Shown: piece after piece, positions 8,344 through 16,597 of the stretch | Layout of the letters: each line of letters opens with the position of its first letter | How positions within the stretch are numbered: the first letter of the stretch is position 1 | NCBI GenBank assembly: GCA_011526105.1 | Contig: WYAZ01000168.1 | Span: 1 to 43,944 of the forward strand | Source of the DNA: Deltaproteobacteria bacterium | GTDB lineage: Bacteria; Myxococcota; Kuafuiibacteriia; Kuafuiibacteriales; Kuafuiibacteriaceae | Length of the DNA: 43,944 nucleotides | Direction of reading: 5' to 3' | Notes under the pieces: model-generated | Database searches by the model: none | What the model saw: the letters and a program-made list of their open reading frames with translations, nothing else | Told to the model about the DNA's origin: nothing | Program-made: the position numbers and the translations under genes

Positions 8344-9362
8344 CAGCCTGCTTCCGAAGTCACGACCCGCGCCCCGAAGCCCGGGCCAGAGGTCAGCACA
8401 CGATCGATGTCTCTGTGCTCCGATAACACTTCGGCCACGCGCGGAAGATGCTCGCGCAACGTAAACGCCACCACGTGTGGGCCGGCATCCACGGTGAACA
8501 TCACTGGTGTGCCAGAAGCACGCAGCCGCCGGACGCGATCGATCGCCCACAAGGTCACCGGCGCGAAGTAGATGATGCCGGGCCGGGCAGACATGGCGTT
8601 GCCGTGCATGGCGAGACAGCTCCCCTCGGTGACTTCCGCCAAGCGCTCGAAGTCGCCCTCGGTCAGGGCGTGCTCGGCCGCGAGTAGATCTCGATCGACC
8701 AGCTCGATCCAACTTTGGTGGTAGGGGCTGGTCTCTTGGGTGAGCTCCATGCCATCGCGCGATGAGACCTCTTTTTCGCCGGCCTTCACCACCGCGATCG
8801 CGGCCGAAAGCTCGAGCATCGATCCGAGAAAGGGCCGGGCGATCGCATCCTTGCCGTCCGCCCTCGTGCCCGCGTGCATCCGCACGAAGCCGCCGTGAAT
8901 CGAACGCGCCGCGCTGCCCGAACCGAGGCGAGCGAGCTCGGAGAGCTCGTCTTCGGTCGCTTCGAGCCCAAACGCGCGTGCCGCCGCCACCGCGAGCGCC
9001 GCGAAGCCGGAAGCGCTCGAGGCGAGGCCGGCGGCGGAGGGGAAGTGGTTCCGGCTCACGACGCGGGCATGTTCGTGGCGTCCGCTGCGTCTTCGGATCT
9101 CATCGAGAAATTCGCGTGTGCGTGAAAGCGCCTTCCCGCTCACTGCCGTGCCGTCGAGCTCGAGGGTGTCCTCCGAACCCGAGCTGAGCTCGACCTCGGT
9201 CTCGGTTCGAAGCGCGTCCAGGGTGAGCGAGAGGCTTCCGGCCGCCGGTAGGTTCAGCTCGGTCTCGCGCTTGCCCCAGTACTTGACGAGGGCGATGTTG
9301 GCCGAAGCCACGACCTTGGGCACGCCCTCCCGGTAGCAAAGCGGCTCCGCGATCGCAACCAC
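8343..9362 (-). CDS. mvaD: Diphosphomevalonate decarboxylase
   Basis: 339 aa from a GTG at 9362. A second GTG at 9323 (VPKVVASANIALVKYWGK), with GGGAGG just before it, would match the usual family start better. Diagnostic motifs: NIALVKYWGKRETELNLP near the N-terminus, SLSLTL, the GHMP loop PSAAGLASSASGFAALA at about residues 108-124, and TVDAGPHV near residue 290, whose Asp is the catalytic base of the family (usually DAGPN; here the Asn is His). The enzyme makes isopentenyl diphosphate by ATP-dependent decarboxylation. Its stop overlaps the start of the kinase gene, forming an mvaD-mvaK2 operon. Myxobacteria are known to use the mevalonate route, which fits. Confidence 0.9.
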   Translation of the reverse strand: MVAIAEPLCYREGVPKVVASANIALVKYWGKRETELNLPAAGSLSLTLDALRTETEVELSSGSEDTLELDGTAVSGKALSRTREFLDEIRRRSGRHEHARVVSRNHFPSAAGLASSASGFAALAVAAARAFGLEATEDELSELARLGSGSAARSIHGGFVRMHAGTRADGKDAIARPFLGSMLELSAAIAVVKAGEKEVSSRDGMELTQETSPYHQSWIELVDRDLLAAEHALTEGDFERLAEVTEGSCLAMHGNAMSARPGIIYFAPVTLWAIDRVRRLRASGTPVMFTVDAGPHVVAFTLREHLPRVAEVLSEHRDIDRVLTSGPGFGARVVTSEAG

Positions 9363-9398
9363 TTGGCATCACGCCCCCTCCCGGCGTACCCGTCAGAC

Positions 9399-10154
9399 GT
9401 GGAGGCGCGGCGCAGAGGCGATACGGAGGCCGCGCTCGACGCGCTGTGGGCGAAGCATCACTCTGGGCTCGGGCGGCTCTTCTCTGCCCGGGCCCTCGAT
9501 GAGCTCGCACTCCGCGCGTCCTTCGACCTCGACTTACTCGTCCCCGAGCGCATCAAGCAACGCATCCAGCCCGGGACGATCCCAGACTGCGAGCGATGCG
9601 ATGACATCTGCTGCGCCGGTCTCGAGAACCTCGTCTCGCTGCGGCTCTCGGACATCGCCTCGCTGATCGACCTCGAGCGCACGGATCTCATCCAGCGCAA
9701 GAAGCCACGCTTCCCGGAGAGCCTGCTGGCCGCCCGCCCACACCTTCAGGAGCTCACGCACTCTGAGCTCTGGCGGACCCTTCCGGTGCTGCGTCAGATA
9801 GGCGAGAGTCACATCTGCGCCGCTCTTTCTACTGAGCTTCGGTGCACGCTTCATCCGCGTTGGCCGCTGTCCTGTGAACGCTTCCCGTACACTCTGAAGG
9901 CCGCACGACGCGAAGTGGTCTGGGGCCTACGCTGTCCGAGTCAGACCAGCAGCTCCGAGAACGTCGAGCGAAGCCAAGAGATGTTCGAAGCCACCGTCGA
10001 TGCCTACAACGGCCGGGTGCGAGATGCGGTGCTGCTCAAACACGCGCGGCGTGACCTCGATGAACTCGGCGTCGGTCAGTTCCTCATCGGGCCCAAAGAG
10101 GACCCGTTCGAGGATGCCGCCCCTCAGCTCGGTCGTCTTCCGGTCATGCCCTGA
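9399..10154 (+). CDS. YkgJ-family Cys-cluster protein
   Basis: About 251 aa from the GTG at 9399; the frame is open back to a TTG at 9363, directly abutting the divergent mvaD start, so the start is uncertain and no clear Shine-Dalgarno decides it. The protein has CERCDDICCAG and, later, ICAALSTELRCTLHPRWPLSCERFPY. This is the CxxC...CC...C...C arrangement of the YkgJ-type zinc- or iron-binding proteins, in which the Cys are thought to hold a metal or Fe-S cluster. Substrate and role are unknown. The 3' end overlaps the 3' end of the convergent MFS gene by 31 bp. Confidence 0.75.
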   Translation: MEARRRGDTEAALDALWAKHHSGLGRLFSARALDELALRASFDLDLLVPERIKQRIQPGTIPDCERCDDICCAGLENLVSLRLSDIASLIDLERTDLIQRKKPRFPESLLAARPHLQELTHSELWRTLPVLRQIGESHICAALSTELRCTLHPRWPLSCERFPYTLKAARREVVWGLRCPSQTSSSENVERSQEMFEATVDAYNGRVRDAVLLKHARRDLDELGVGQFLIGPKEDPFEDAAPQLGRLPVMP

Positions 10155-11269
10155 AGAAAGAGCGCCGATCCCAGCGAGAGACCGGCCGCCGCGAGGTAGA
10201 GACCTCGACCCCCCAGGTGCGCGTAGATCACCCCCGAGCTCAGATCACCAAAGAAGCTCGCCGCACCCAGCATCGAGATGAAGAGCCCTTGCCCGGTCGC
10301 GCGCAGTCGGTCCGGAACCAATGCGCTGAGCGCGGCAAGCGCCGCGGGATAGAAGAGGCCAAAGGAGAACCCGTGCAGACCCTGGATCAACAGAAGCGTG
10401 GAGGCATCCGTGGTGTACGCGGTGAAGAGCCAGCGCAACGAGGTCACGAGGAACGCCAGGACCAGAGCGCCGGTGTAGCGACCCGAGGTGTGCCGCGGAA
10501 ACCACCACATCACGCCCGTCTCGCACAACGCCCCCAGCGCCATGCCGCCGCCCGCCACGAACGGCGAGAGGCCCAGGTCCTCCACGTGCACCGCGAAGAA
10601 GAGATGATAAGGCGCGAGGGTGGTCCAGTGCAGCGCGGAGGCAGTGATGAGGATGAGGATGCGCCGATCCTTCAGCAACGCCAACGCATCATGGAAGCGA
10701 GGCCGCGCGGTGTCCAAGGGCCGATCTCTGGGCACAAAGAGGGAAGCGACAAACGCGGAGAAGAACAGGCCCACCGCGAGCCACATCCCCGGTCCCTCCG
10801 AGATGCCGCGGGTGTCGTCGGCCCAGAGCCCCACCCCCGCCGCGCCCACCACAAAGGCGAGTGAACCGAACAGCCGCACGCGCGCGTAGCTCACCCCGAT
10901 CCGTTTGGTCTCGAGCAAGGTCAGGGTGTCGATGAGCGGGATCAGCGGAGCGCGAAAGAGCGCGTATAGCGCCATCGCGAGCAGCATCGCGAGGGGGCCA
11001 TGCGCGACCACGAGCAAGCCGAGGCCAGCCGCCGACAGGAGCGTCGCGACGATGAGGATGCCCGTTCGCCGCTCGAAACGGTCCGCCAGGTATCCAAACA
11101 AGAACGGTGTCGAGGCGCTGAAGGCCGGGGCGAGGCTCGCGAGCAGGCCGATCTCGGACGCGCTGAGACCACGTGACCGCAAGAAGGGGCTGAAGATCGG
11201 GAGGAGCACACCATACGTGGCGTAGTAGGCCACGTAGTAGAGAACCAAGGACGACAGCGATCGACGCAT
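10124..11269 (-). CDS. Major facilitator superfamily transporter
   Basis: 381 aa with about 11-12 hydrophobic helices. The loop after helix 2 is GYLADRFERR, the MFS A-motif (GxLaDrxGrR-like), and the second half has a matching break after a cytosolic loop (DTARPRFHDALALLKDRR). The N-terminus (LVLYYVAYYATYGVLLPIFSPFLRSRGLSASEIG) resembles the PPP/HcaT-like branch that includes 3-phenylpropionate and nucleoside proton symporters, but the substrate cannot be told. It starts 5 bp after the stop of the beta-helix gene (11275-12534) and is probably co-transcribed with it. Inner-membrane location. Confidence 0.87.
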   Translation of the reverse strand: MRRSLSSLVLYYVAYYATYGVLLPIFSPFLRSRGLSASEIGLLASLAPAFSASTPFLFGYLADRFERRTGILIVATLLSAAGLGLLVVAHGPLAMLLAMALYALFRAPLIPLIDTLTLLETKRIGVSYARVRLFGSLAFVVGAAGVGLWADDTRGISEGPGMWLAVGLFFSAFVASLFVPRDRPLDTARPRFHDALALLKDRRILILITASALHWTTLAPYHLFFAVHVEDLGLSPFVAGGGMALGALCETGVMWWFPRHTSGRYTGALVLAFLVTSLRWLFTAYTTDASTLLLIQGLHGFSFGLFYPAALAALSALVPDRLRATGQGLFISMLGAASFFGDLSSGVIYAHLGGRGLYLAAAGLSLGSALFLQGMTGRRPS

Positions 11270-11274
11270 GCAGC

Positions 11275-12534
11275 TCAGAGAGGCTCGAGCGCGCCGTCAC
11301 GAGCCACGTACGTAGCCTCGCGATCGATCTCTTTCGGGATGCGAAAGAGGATGCGCTCCTTGGGCATGGTGATGCGCGTGCCGTTGGGCAAGGCGCGCCC
11401 GGGTGCGAGGTAGATGTCGGGACCGATGAACGAGCCGTGTCCGATGCATGAACCAAGCACCTTCGCCTCGAGCTCTCGCAGCTCGCCGTCGTGCGAGACC
11501 TTGATCTTCCCGCCCGGCATCGTGTCCATCAGATTCACACGCGCCCCAAGACCGACGTCGCGCCCGATGAGAGACATCTGCAGACCCTTGGGACACAAGT
11601 CCGCGCCTTCGAAGGCGACCGCGGAGTTGAGAATGGCGTGTTTACTCACGAAGCAGCGATCGCCCAGGACGCTGTAGGTCACGTCCGCGCGCTGATCGAT
11701 CTTCACATCCTTGCCGATGTACGCGCCGCGAACGGTGGCTTGCGGCCCGATGGTCGTTCCGTCACCGATGAAGGAACCCTCGACAAAGGCGGTCGAGTGG
11801 ATCTTCACGTTGCGGCCGATGACGTTCGCGCGACGCGTGAGCCGCTCGAGGTAGGGACCGCGACCAGGGCAAGCGGCCCAGAGCAGTCGCGACAGAGCCC
11901 AGAGCGGACGAGTGAGCACCTGATCGACCCATCGAACCTGGATGGCCAATAGGTTGGCGTACAGCACGTGCATCCAGTGAGAGATGTGGAGGCAAATGCT
12001 GCTCGTGACCGGTTGGTTCCATTGCTCGAAGCCCACGACGTGGCGAGGCACCGCGATGGGAACGATGCGCTCCCGATAGACCACCGGCACCGGCATCGAA
12101 GAGCCCACCAGACCGTCGAGGCGCAAAGACGTGGCGCTGGGAACACCAAAGAACCGAAAGAGCGCCTGATCCTGGCGCTCCTCGAAGTCTTGGAGATCAC
12201 CGTAGGTCGAGAAGACCGCGGAACTCCGCGGCAAGGCGAGTTGCCCCACCTTCCTGCGATCCCAGGTGGCGAGGAAGCTCTTTAGGACCCGGCGCGTGAA
12301 GTAGACGTCATCGAAGGTCACGAGCGCGGGTTCGTCGCTTCGAACCTCGGACACATCGGAGACTAGGACCCGCTCGAGAGAGAAACGCGAGAACAGCGAC
12401 GCCTGCTCCTCGGCGAGCGTTCGGCCCGCCAGCGGCATGGAGCTCACCGGCTCATCGAACGGCTCGATGCGCCGTCCACTCGCCACGACGAAGGCCTTCA
12501 TCCCGCGGATCCGGGGGTGCTCCTCGATGGACAT
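11275..12534 (-). CDS. NTP-transferase-like/left-handed beta-helix protein, probably catalytically degenerate at the N-terminus
   Basis: 419 aa from the ATG at 12534; an alternative ATG at 12501 (MKAFVVASG) would match the usual start of nucleotidyltransferases. The N-terminal part resembles a sugar-phosphate nucleotidyltransferase (AFVVASGRRIEPFDEPVSSMPLAGRTLAE) but lacks the GxGTRM/K signature, so nucleotidyl transfer looks unlikely. From about residue 235 the protein is a run of hexapeptide repeats (VIGRNVKIHSTAFVEGSFIG, TTIGPQATVRGAYIGKDV, SVLGDRCFVSKHAIL, SLIGRDVGLGARV, CIGHGSFIGPDIYLAPG) forming a left-handed beta helix as in GlmU-like acyltransferases. A role in cell-envelope sugar or lipid modification is inferred. 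It leads an operon with the MFS transporter. A decayed copy of its 5' end lies at about 19440. Confidence 0.75.
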   Translation of the reverse strand: MSIEEHPRIRGMKAFVVASGRRIEPFDEPVSSMPLAGRTLAEEQASLFSRFSLERVLVSDVSEVRSDEPALVTFDDVYFTRRVLKSFLATWDRRKVGQLALPRSSAVFSTYGDLQDFEERQDQALFRFFGVPSATSLRLDGLVGSSMPVPVVYRERIVPIAVPRHVVGFEQWNQPVTSSICLHISHWMHVLYANLLAIQVRWVDQVLTRPLWALSRLLWAACPGRGPYLERLTRRANVIGRNVKIHSTAFVEGSFIGDGTTIGPQATVRGAYIGKDVKIDQRADVTYSVLGDRCFVSKHAILNSAVAFEGADLCPKGLQMSLIGRDVGLGARVNLMDTMPGGKIKVSHDGELRELEAKVLGSCIGHGSFIGPDIYLAPGRALPNGTRITMPKERILFRIPKEIDREATYVARDGALEPL

Positions 12535-12661
12535 TCACGAGACACCCGTAGGGAGAGCTGCACGAGCGCATCTGACTCGACCCTGGCTCGGGGGTCAACT
12601 CCCCGGGTTCTCGGTCGAACGCGGGCACGCGCAGAAACTGAGTTCCCGCGCGCCCCAGGCA

Positions 12662-12670
12662 TGCGATAGT
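12662..12670 (+). promoter_or_regulatory. Extended -10 box of lipoprotein A
   Basis: TGC followed by GATAGT, then 7 bases, then the GTG at 12678. The same arrangement is present at lipoproteins B (14034-14042) and C (19599-19607), which argues it is functional. It implies leaderless mRNA. Confidence 0.5.
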
Positions 12671-12677
12671 CGCCCCG

Positions 12678-14009
12678 GTGCGTTCGAGGCATCGGTTCTT
12701 GGGTCTCGTGGTCGCGGCCCTCTCGTGTGGCCCCGGCTGCGGCCGACGAACGCAGATCGCGCCGCCACCCGCGGAACCCAACGAGCGTTCGGCCTTGGTG
12801 GCCGTCCACGACGGAAGCGAGGACTTCTCGCTCTACGCGACGGCGCTGACCGACCCGGTCCAGTTGCTCGTCCAGAACGCGGACGAAGTTCGCTTCGAGT
12901 GGTTGTACTTCAGCCAGACCCTCGAAGAGCTGGCGCTGAGCCCGGGGCTGGTCCCTCTCCCCGGCCCCGGCGAGTCTGGCCGGCCCATCCCGACATGGAG
13001 CCGAGCATTCGCAACCGCATCGACGGATGAGACCGCCGAGTGGACGCCCGTCTCTGCCATTAGCGGCGAGCTCAAGGAGCGTAGGCTGCCGGGCGAAGTC
13101 TGTTCCGGGCTCGACCACGCGAACGCTCACCTGGTGGACATCGGTGTTCACGAGGGAGGTCGCCTGCTCGCGGTCATCGACGCGAACCGTCTGCTCGTGA
13201 CCGCCGCACCGCCCATCGCAAACTACATCGTTCATAGGGACGGTCGGGTCGAGGCGATCTCGCTTGGGGCTGAGCTCGACGTGAAGGCCCCCAATCGCGC
13301 CGCGGTCGAACGAGAAGGCGTGCTCTGGATCGTGTACGGAGCCTTCCTTGGAGTGTATCGAGTGAGCTTTGGTCCCTCGATCGTGGTCGAGTCGGCGCCG
13401 GAGTTTCCAGGGACTCCGCGCTCAATCGCGGTCGAGCTGGACGCCAACGAGCGGCCGGTCGTTCACGTGGGCTCGGAGCGAAGTCTCTACCGTCTCGATG
13501 GCGCGGGCTGGACGCTGCTTCAGACCTTCGGGAGCCCGGAGAATAACGATCTGGTGCTCGCCACCAACGGGTCCGATCATCTGGTCACGTCGACCGAGAC
13601 CTCCTCGGTGAGTGTTCACTTCACGCCGAGCGGACGTTTTGAAGTCCGCTATCCCAGAGCTCGACCGACAGTGCTCGGCTTCGCAGAACCGTTTGGCCTG
13701 CTCATGGGGACTCAAGAATCAAACCTCTGGCGATTTAGCCTGGAGTCCAATGAGTGGTCGATGTCGGCTCGTTTCGGCCGGTCGGACGTGAGTCAGATCG
13801 TTGCACATCGCCGCGGCTTCGTTGTCGGTTTTACCGAGACGCCCGAGCTCGCCGAGTATCATGCCGAGCGCGGATTCTGCGATCTTACGAGGACCTCGCT
13901 CTCGGACACACGGTTCTTGGTGAGTTGGGGGGATGAAGTCGCTGCGCTCCCCCGTCGCAGCTCTCCGACCGCCGGCCTACAGCTCCTACGAATCCCCGCG
14001 CGGCCGTAG
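12678..14009 (+). CDS. Predicted lipoprotein A of a three-member paralogous family (443 aa)
   Basis: Starts at GTG 12678, with a signal peptide FLGLVVAALSCGPGC whose Cys fits a lipobox. The mature protein begins PPPAEPNERSALVAVHDG and continues as a series of beta-rich, propeller-like segments (VVHVGSERSLYRLDG, LLMGTQESNLWRF, GFVVGFTETPELAEYHAERGFC), ending LQLLRIPARP. Function unknown. Very similar to lipoprotein C (19615-20946, same length) and more distantly to B (14050-15384). It is transcribed divergently from the beta-helix gene and is followed after 40 bp by B. Copies A and C share not only the gene but the upstream DNA. A binding or sensing role at the envelope is inferred from the lipobox and repeats only. 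Confidence 0.82.
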   Translation: MRSRHRFLGLVVAALSCGPGCGRRTQIAPPPAEPNERSALVAVHDGSEDFSLYATALTDPVQLLVQNADEVRFEWLYFSQTLEELALSPGLVPLPGPGESGRPIPTWSRAFATASTDETAEWTPVSAISGELKERRLPGEVCSGLDHANAHLVDIGVHEGGRLLAVIDANRLLVTAAPPIANYIVHRDGRVEAISLGAELDVKAPNRAAVEREGVLWIVYGAFLGVYRVSFGPSIVVESAPEFPGTPRSIAVELDANERPVVHVGSERSLYRLDGAGWTLLQTFGSPENNDLVLATNGSDHLVTSTETSSVSVHFTPSGRFEVRYPRARPTVLGFAEPFGLLMGTQESNLWRFSLESNEWSMSARFGRSDVSQIVAHRRGFVVGFTETPELAEYHAERGFCDLTRTSLSDTRFLVSWGDEVAALPRRSSPTAGLQLLRIPARP

Positions 14010-14033
14010 GTCGACCCCCGTGAGTCCGACCCG

Positions 14034-14042
14034 TGCGATACT
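14034..14042 (+). promoter_or_regulatory. Extended -10 box of lipoprotein B
   Basis: TGC plus GATACT, 7 bases before the ATG at 14050. The preceding GTCCGACC is also found before the -10 of copy C. B therefore probably has its own promoter although it lies only 40 bp after A. Confidence 0.5.
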
Positions 14043-14049
14043 GGCCCGG

Positions 14050-15384
14050 ATGCCGGCATGCATCCGCTCCTGCCTGCTAGCGATGCTCGTCGCTTCGCCG
14101 CTCGGGTGCGGATCGAGGAGCATCTTCTTGAGTCCGCCCACCCCGGCCTCGGACGAGCGCTCGGCCTTGCTCGCGGTGCACGATGAAGAGGCTGGCATCA
14201 TCCTCTACGCGAGCGATCTATCGCACCCCATTCGCTTCGAAGACTCGGGCACCACGGAGCTTCGATTCGAGTGGCTCTTCTACACGAAGACACTCGAGGA
14301 GCTCGACTTGAATCTCGGCGTGGTCCCCCCACCCGAGGAAAACGAGTCCGGACTCGCCATCTCCGATTGGAGCCGGTCCTTCGAGGCGCTTGCGGAGGAC
14401 GATGCCGACTGGCGACTCACGACGTCGATCAGCTCGACGCTCGCGGCCCACCGACTCCCGGGCGATGCTTGCTCCGGTCTCGACCACAAACACGTCACCC
14501 TCTCGAAGATCGGACCGCACGAACAAGGGCGAGCGCTCGCAGTCATCGATTCAGAGCGACTTCTGGTGACCGCGTCGCGGCCGTTCGCCTCTTACATCGT
14601 GTATCGGGATGGTCGCATTGAACCCGTTTCCCTTGGACCCTTCCTCGACGCTCGCCAGGTTCACGCCGCGGTCACCGAGCGCGACGGAGTCGTGTGGCTT
14701 GCCTTCGGCCAATTCCACGGCGTGTATCGAGTCACCTTCAGCAACCCCGTGGTCGTCGAGAACACCCCCGACCTCAGCGAGGATGCACTCGCCCTGGCGG
14801 TCGAACTCGACGCGAACCACGAGCCCGTCGTTCACGTCGGGTCGGAGAAGAACCTCTATCGCCTCGACGAAGATCGATGGACCCTGGTGCAGGCCTTCGG
14901 GTCCCCAGGAAACGACGACCTCTTGCTCGCCACCGACGGACCCGACCACCTCGTCGCGGCGGCCGAGACCGCGTCGGTGACCATCCACTTCGAGCGCGGG
15001 CAGCGCAGCGAGTTCCCCTATCCGGCTCGGGTCAATCGCCCAAAGCTCCTTGCATTTGGCCAGCCGCTCGGTCTGTTGCTCGGTACCCAGGAATCAACCA
15101 TCTGGCGTTTCGACCGAGCCGTAGCGGACTGGTCGCTCGTGGGCGACTTCGGCACTTCCGAGGTCATCCGCATCGTCAATCACCGGGGCGGCTTCGTCGC
15201 CGGCTTCAAAGAGACCCCAGATCTCGCCGAGTATCATGCGGAGCGGGGACTCTGCCGTCTGAGACAGCTCCCGCTGCTCGACACTCGTTCCGTGGTGAGC
15301 TGGGGCGACGAGCTGGTGGCCTTGCCTCGGCGTGCTCTACCCTCGACGGGTCTTCAGATCTTGCGCATCCCCGTGCGACGCTGA
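14050..15384 (+). CDS. Predicted lipoprotein B of the three-member family (444 aa)
   Basis: The ATG at 14050 (MPACIRSCLLAMLVASPLGC) gives a signal peptide and lipobox; an earlier in-frame start at 13933 lies inside gene A and is rejected. The family blocks are conserved: ERSALLAVHDEE, RFEWLFYTKTLEELDLNLG, LPGDACSGLDH, VVHVGSEKNLYRLDE, LLLGTQESTIWRF, GFKETPDLAEYHAERGLC, VSWGDELVALPRR and LQILRIPVRR. It is the most divergent of the three. Its 3' flank (about 41 bp) resembles that of copy C, whereas its 5' side joins copy A. Function unknown. Confidence 0.82.
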   Translation: MPACIRSCLLAMLVASPLGCGSRSIFLSPPTPASDERSALLAVHDEEAGIILYASDLSHPIRFEDSGTTELRFEWLFYTKTLEELDLNLGVVPPPEENESGLAISDWSRSFEALAEDDADWRLTTSISSTLAAHRLPGDACSGLDHKHVTLSKIGPHEQGRALAVIDSERLLVTASRPFASYIVYRDGRIEPVSLGPFLDARQVHAAVTERDGVVWLAFGQFHGVYRVTFSNPVVVENTPDLSEDALALAVELDANHEPVVHVGSEKNLYRLDEDRWTLVQAFGSPGNDDLLLATDGPDHLVAAAETASVTIHFERGQRSEFPYPARVNRPKLLAFGQPLGLLLGTQESTIWRFDRAVADWSLVGDFGTSEVIRIVNHRGGFVAGFKETPDLAEYHAERGLCRLRQLPLLDTRSVVSWGDELVALPRRALPSTGLQILRIPVRR

Positions 15385-15425
15385 ACCAGCACCGAGCGAC
15401 AGGGATAACGTCTCCCGTGAACAGC
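15385..15425. other. 3' flank resembling the end of the TPR gene locus
   Basis: The bases after the stop of lipoprotein B match those after lipoprotein C (20947-20988), for example GGATAACGTCTCCCGTGAAC against AGATCACGCCTCCTGTGAAC. In copy C this stretch includes the last codons of the TPR gene on the minus strand. It may be a decayed remnant of the TPR 3' end. The rest of 15426-15543 shows nothing recognisable. Confidence 0.35.
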
Positions 15426-15543
15426 TTTCTCCGCTGGCGCCCGGAGTCTCGGCACCTCTGTCGAGGCATCGAGACCTTGGGACACGACAGGCCACGCGAA
15501 AGATCCCGATGAACGCCCGCGGGTCTGAGGGAATCGACTTGCT

Positions 15544-15888
15544 CTAGTCTCGACCGTTCGCGAGTTGATGCTGCGCGAGCGGACCGGATTTCACCGCCGA
15601 GGCGCCCGCATTCACCGGAAGCACCGAGGCGTTCTGGAGCATACCTTGCGCGATGTCGATTGCCCTGCGCACAGTGGCGATATCCTGGCTGCCGTATTCC
15701 ACGCCAGTCGACGACGTGCCGCTCCACAACGGCCCCTTTCCGAGGTTGGCGTCGCGCATGCCCTGGGTGAAGGCGGCGTCGGCCTTGGCGAGATCCTCCG
15801 AGGAGCCAAAGTGCGCCGCGTATTGTTTCGCGAGCGAGCGAGCGTCGTTGTTGGCGATCTTTGGGATGAGTCCATAGCTAAATTTCAT
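15544..15888 (-). CDS. Small orphan protein (114 aa)
   Basis: Function not recognised. The ATG at 15888 is preceded by GAGAAGAGAGAAGCAAG, a purine-rich ribosome-binding region. The protein has no signal peptide or membrane segment. It begins MKFSYGLIPKIANNDARSL, has a helical middle (EDLAKADAAFTQGMRDANL), a Gly/Ser turn (GPLWSGTSSTGVEYGSQD) and a second helix (IATVRRAIDIAQGMLQNAS). Codon usage is less GC-biased than in the flanking lipoprotein genes (for example AAA TTT AGC at the start). It is convergent with lipoprotein B and marks the left edge of a block of small unrecognised genes. Confidence 0.6.
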   Translation of the reverse strand: MKFSYGLIPKIANNDARSLAKQYAAHFGSSEDLAKADAAFTQGMRDANLGKGPLWSGTSSTGVEYGSQDIATVRRAIDIAQGMLQNASVLPVNAGASAVKSGPLAQHQLANGRD

Positions 15889-16119
15889 CTTGCTTCTCTC
15901 TTCTCGCGGCCGGTGCGCGACCCCGGTCCTCCGTTATCGGCCACAGGAGAGAACGTTGCGTAAAAGGACTCGCGTTTCGGGAGTGGCGTCAGAGCTCAAC
16001 TCGCTGGCTCAGCATCGACAGTGGGGTCGGTCGTCGCTGATCCGTGACAGCGGCCCACTCGTCTGTCTGGCAGCCGCCCCAGCAGAGCGTGAGGCCGGCT
16101 TCTATTGTTCATGCTAGGC

Positions 16120-16597
16120 TCAGGTGCACCAGCCTCAAGGTACCATTCGCGCCCTGCGCCGAGGTGGCGAAGCTTTTGTCGCCTGAAGGCTCCGAACTCT
16201 CTCACGATGGCCCAAGAATCCCCGTCCCCTGCGGGCGGACACGCGCCACTTGTGCCTCCACTAGCACTCACCACCCTTGGGCTGCTCGCTGTCGTACGAG
16301 CAGGTCGGTCCTCCCCAAGACGTAGGCGACCGACCCTCGTGACAGGCGGCGGTCTGTGTCGGGTTCGAGGGGTCGACCTGGGACTCGTGGACTGTCTCTG
16401 CACACCCGGTGGATAAGACCGAACATTTTCCCGGCCCGCCACCCACCGACCGACCACAACAACCGTGTCCTCTTGTGGAGACGGCTCGTGCGCCGCCGTT
16501 CGCCATGAGAGCCCGACGCCCAAACCGCAGCGTCGGACCCGCTCCGGCACGGTGATTGCTCTGACCAAAGGCAGCATCCGACAGGAGGGAGCACATC
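16120..16597 (+). repeat. Shared upstream module, copy 1 (upstream of the 159-aa gene)
   Basis: The 709-bp gap 15889-16597 has no convincing gene. Its right part matches, in inverted orientation, 19136-19440 upstream of the 38-aa gene. Matching blocks in gene direction are CACGCGCCACTTGTG (16240-16254), the CCACCGACCGACCACAAC region (about 16441), GCTCCGGCACGGTGATTGCT (16541-16560) and GGAGGGAGCACA before the start codon. Copy 1 carries roughly 150 bases (about 16285-16430) not seen in copy 2. It could be a long regulatory region or decayed coding DNA. 15889-16119 shows nothing recognisable. Confidence 0.6.

Noticed and set aside
15996-16577. 193-codon minus-strand frame upstream of the 159-aa gene
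   Set aside because: It covers the shared upstream module, has no ribosome-binding site, is rich in Arg/Pro/Ser, and its counterpart at 19150-19440 does not keep the same frame intact.
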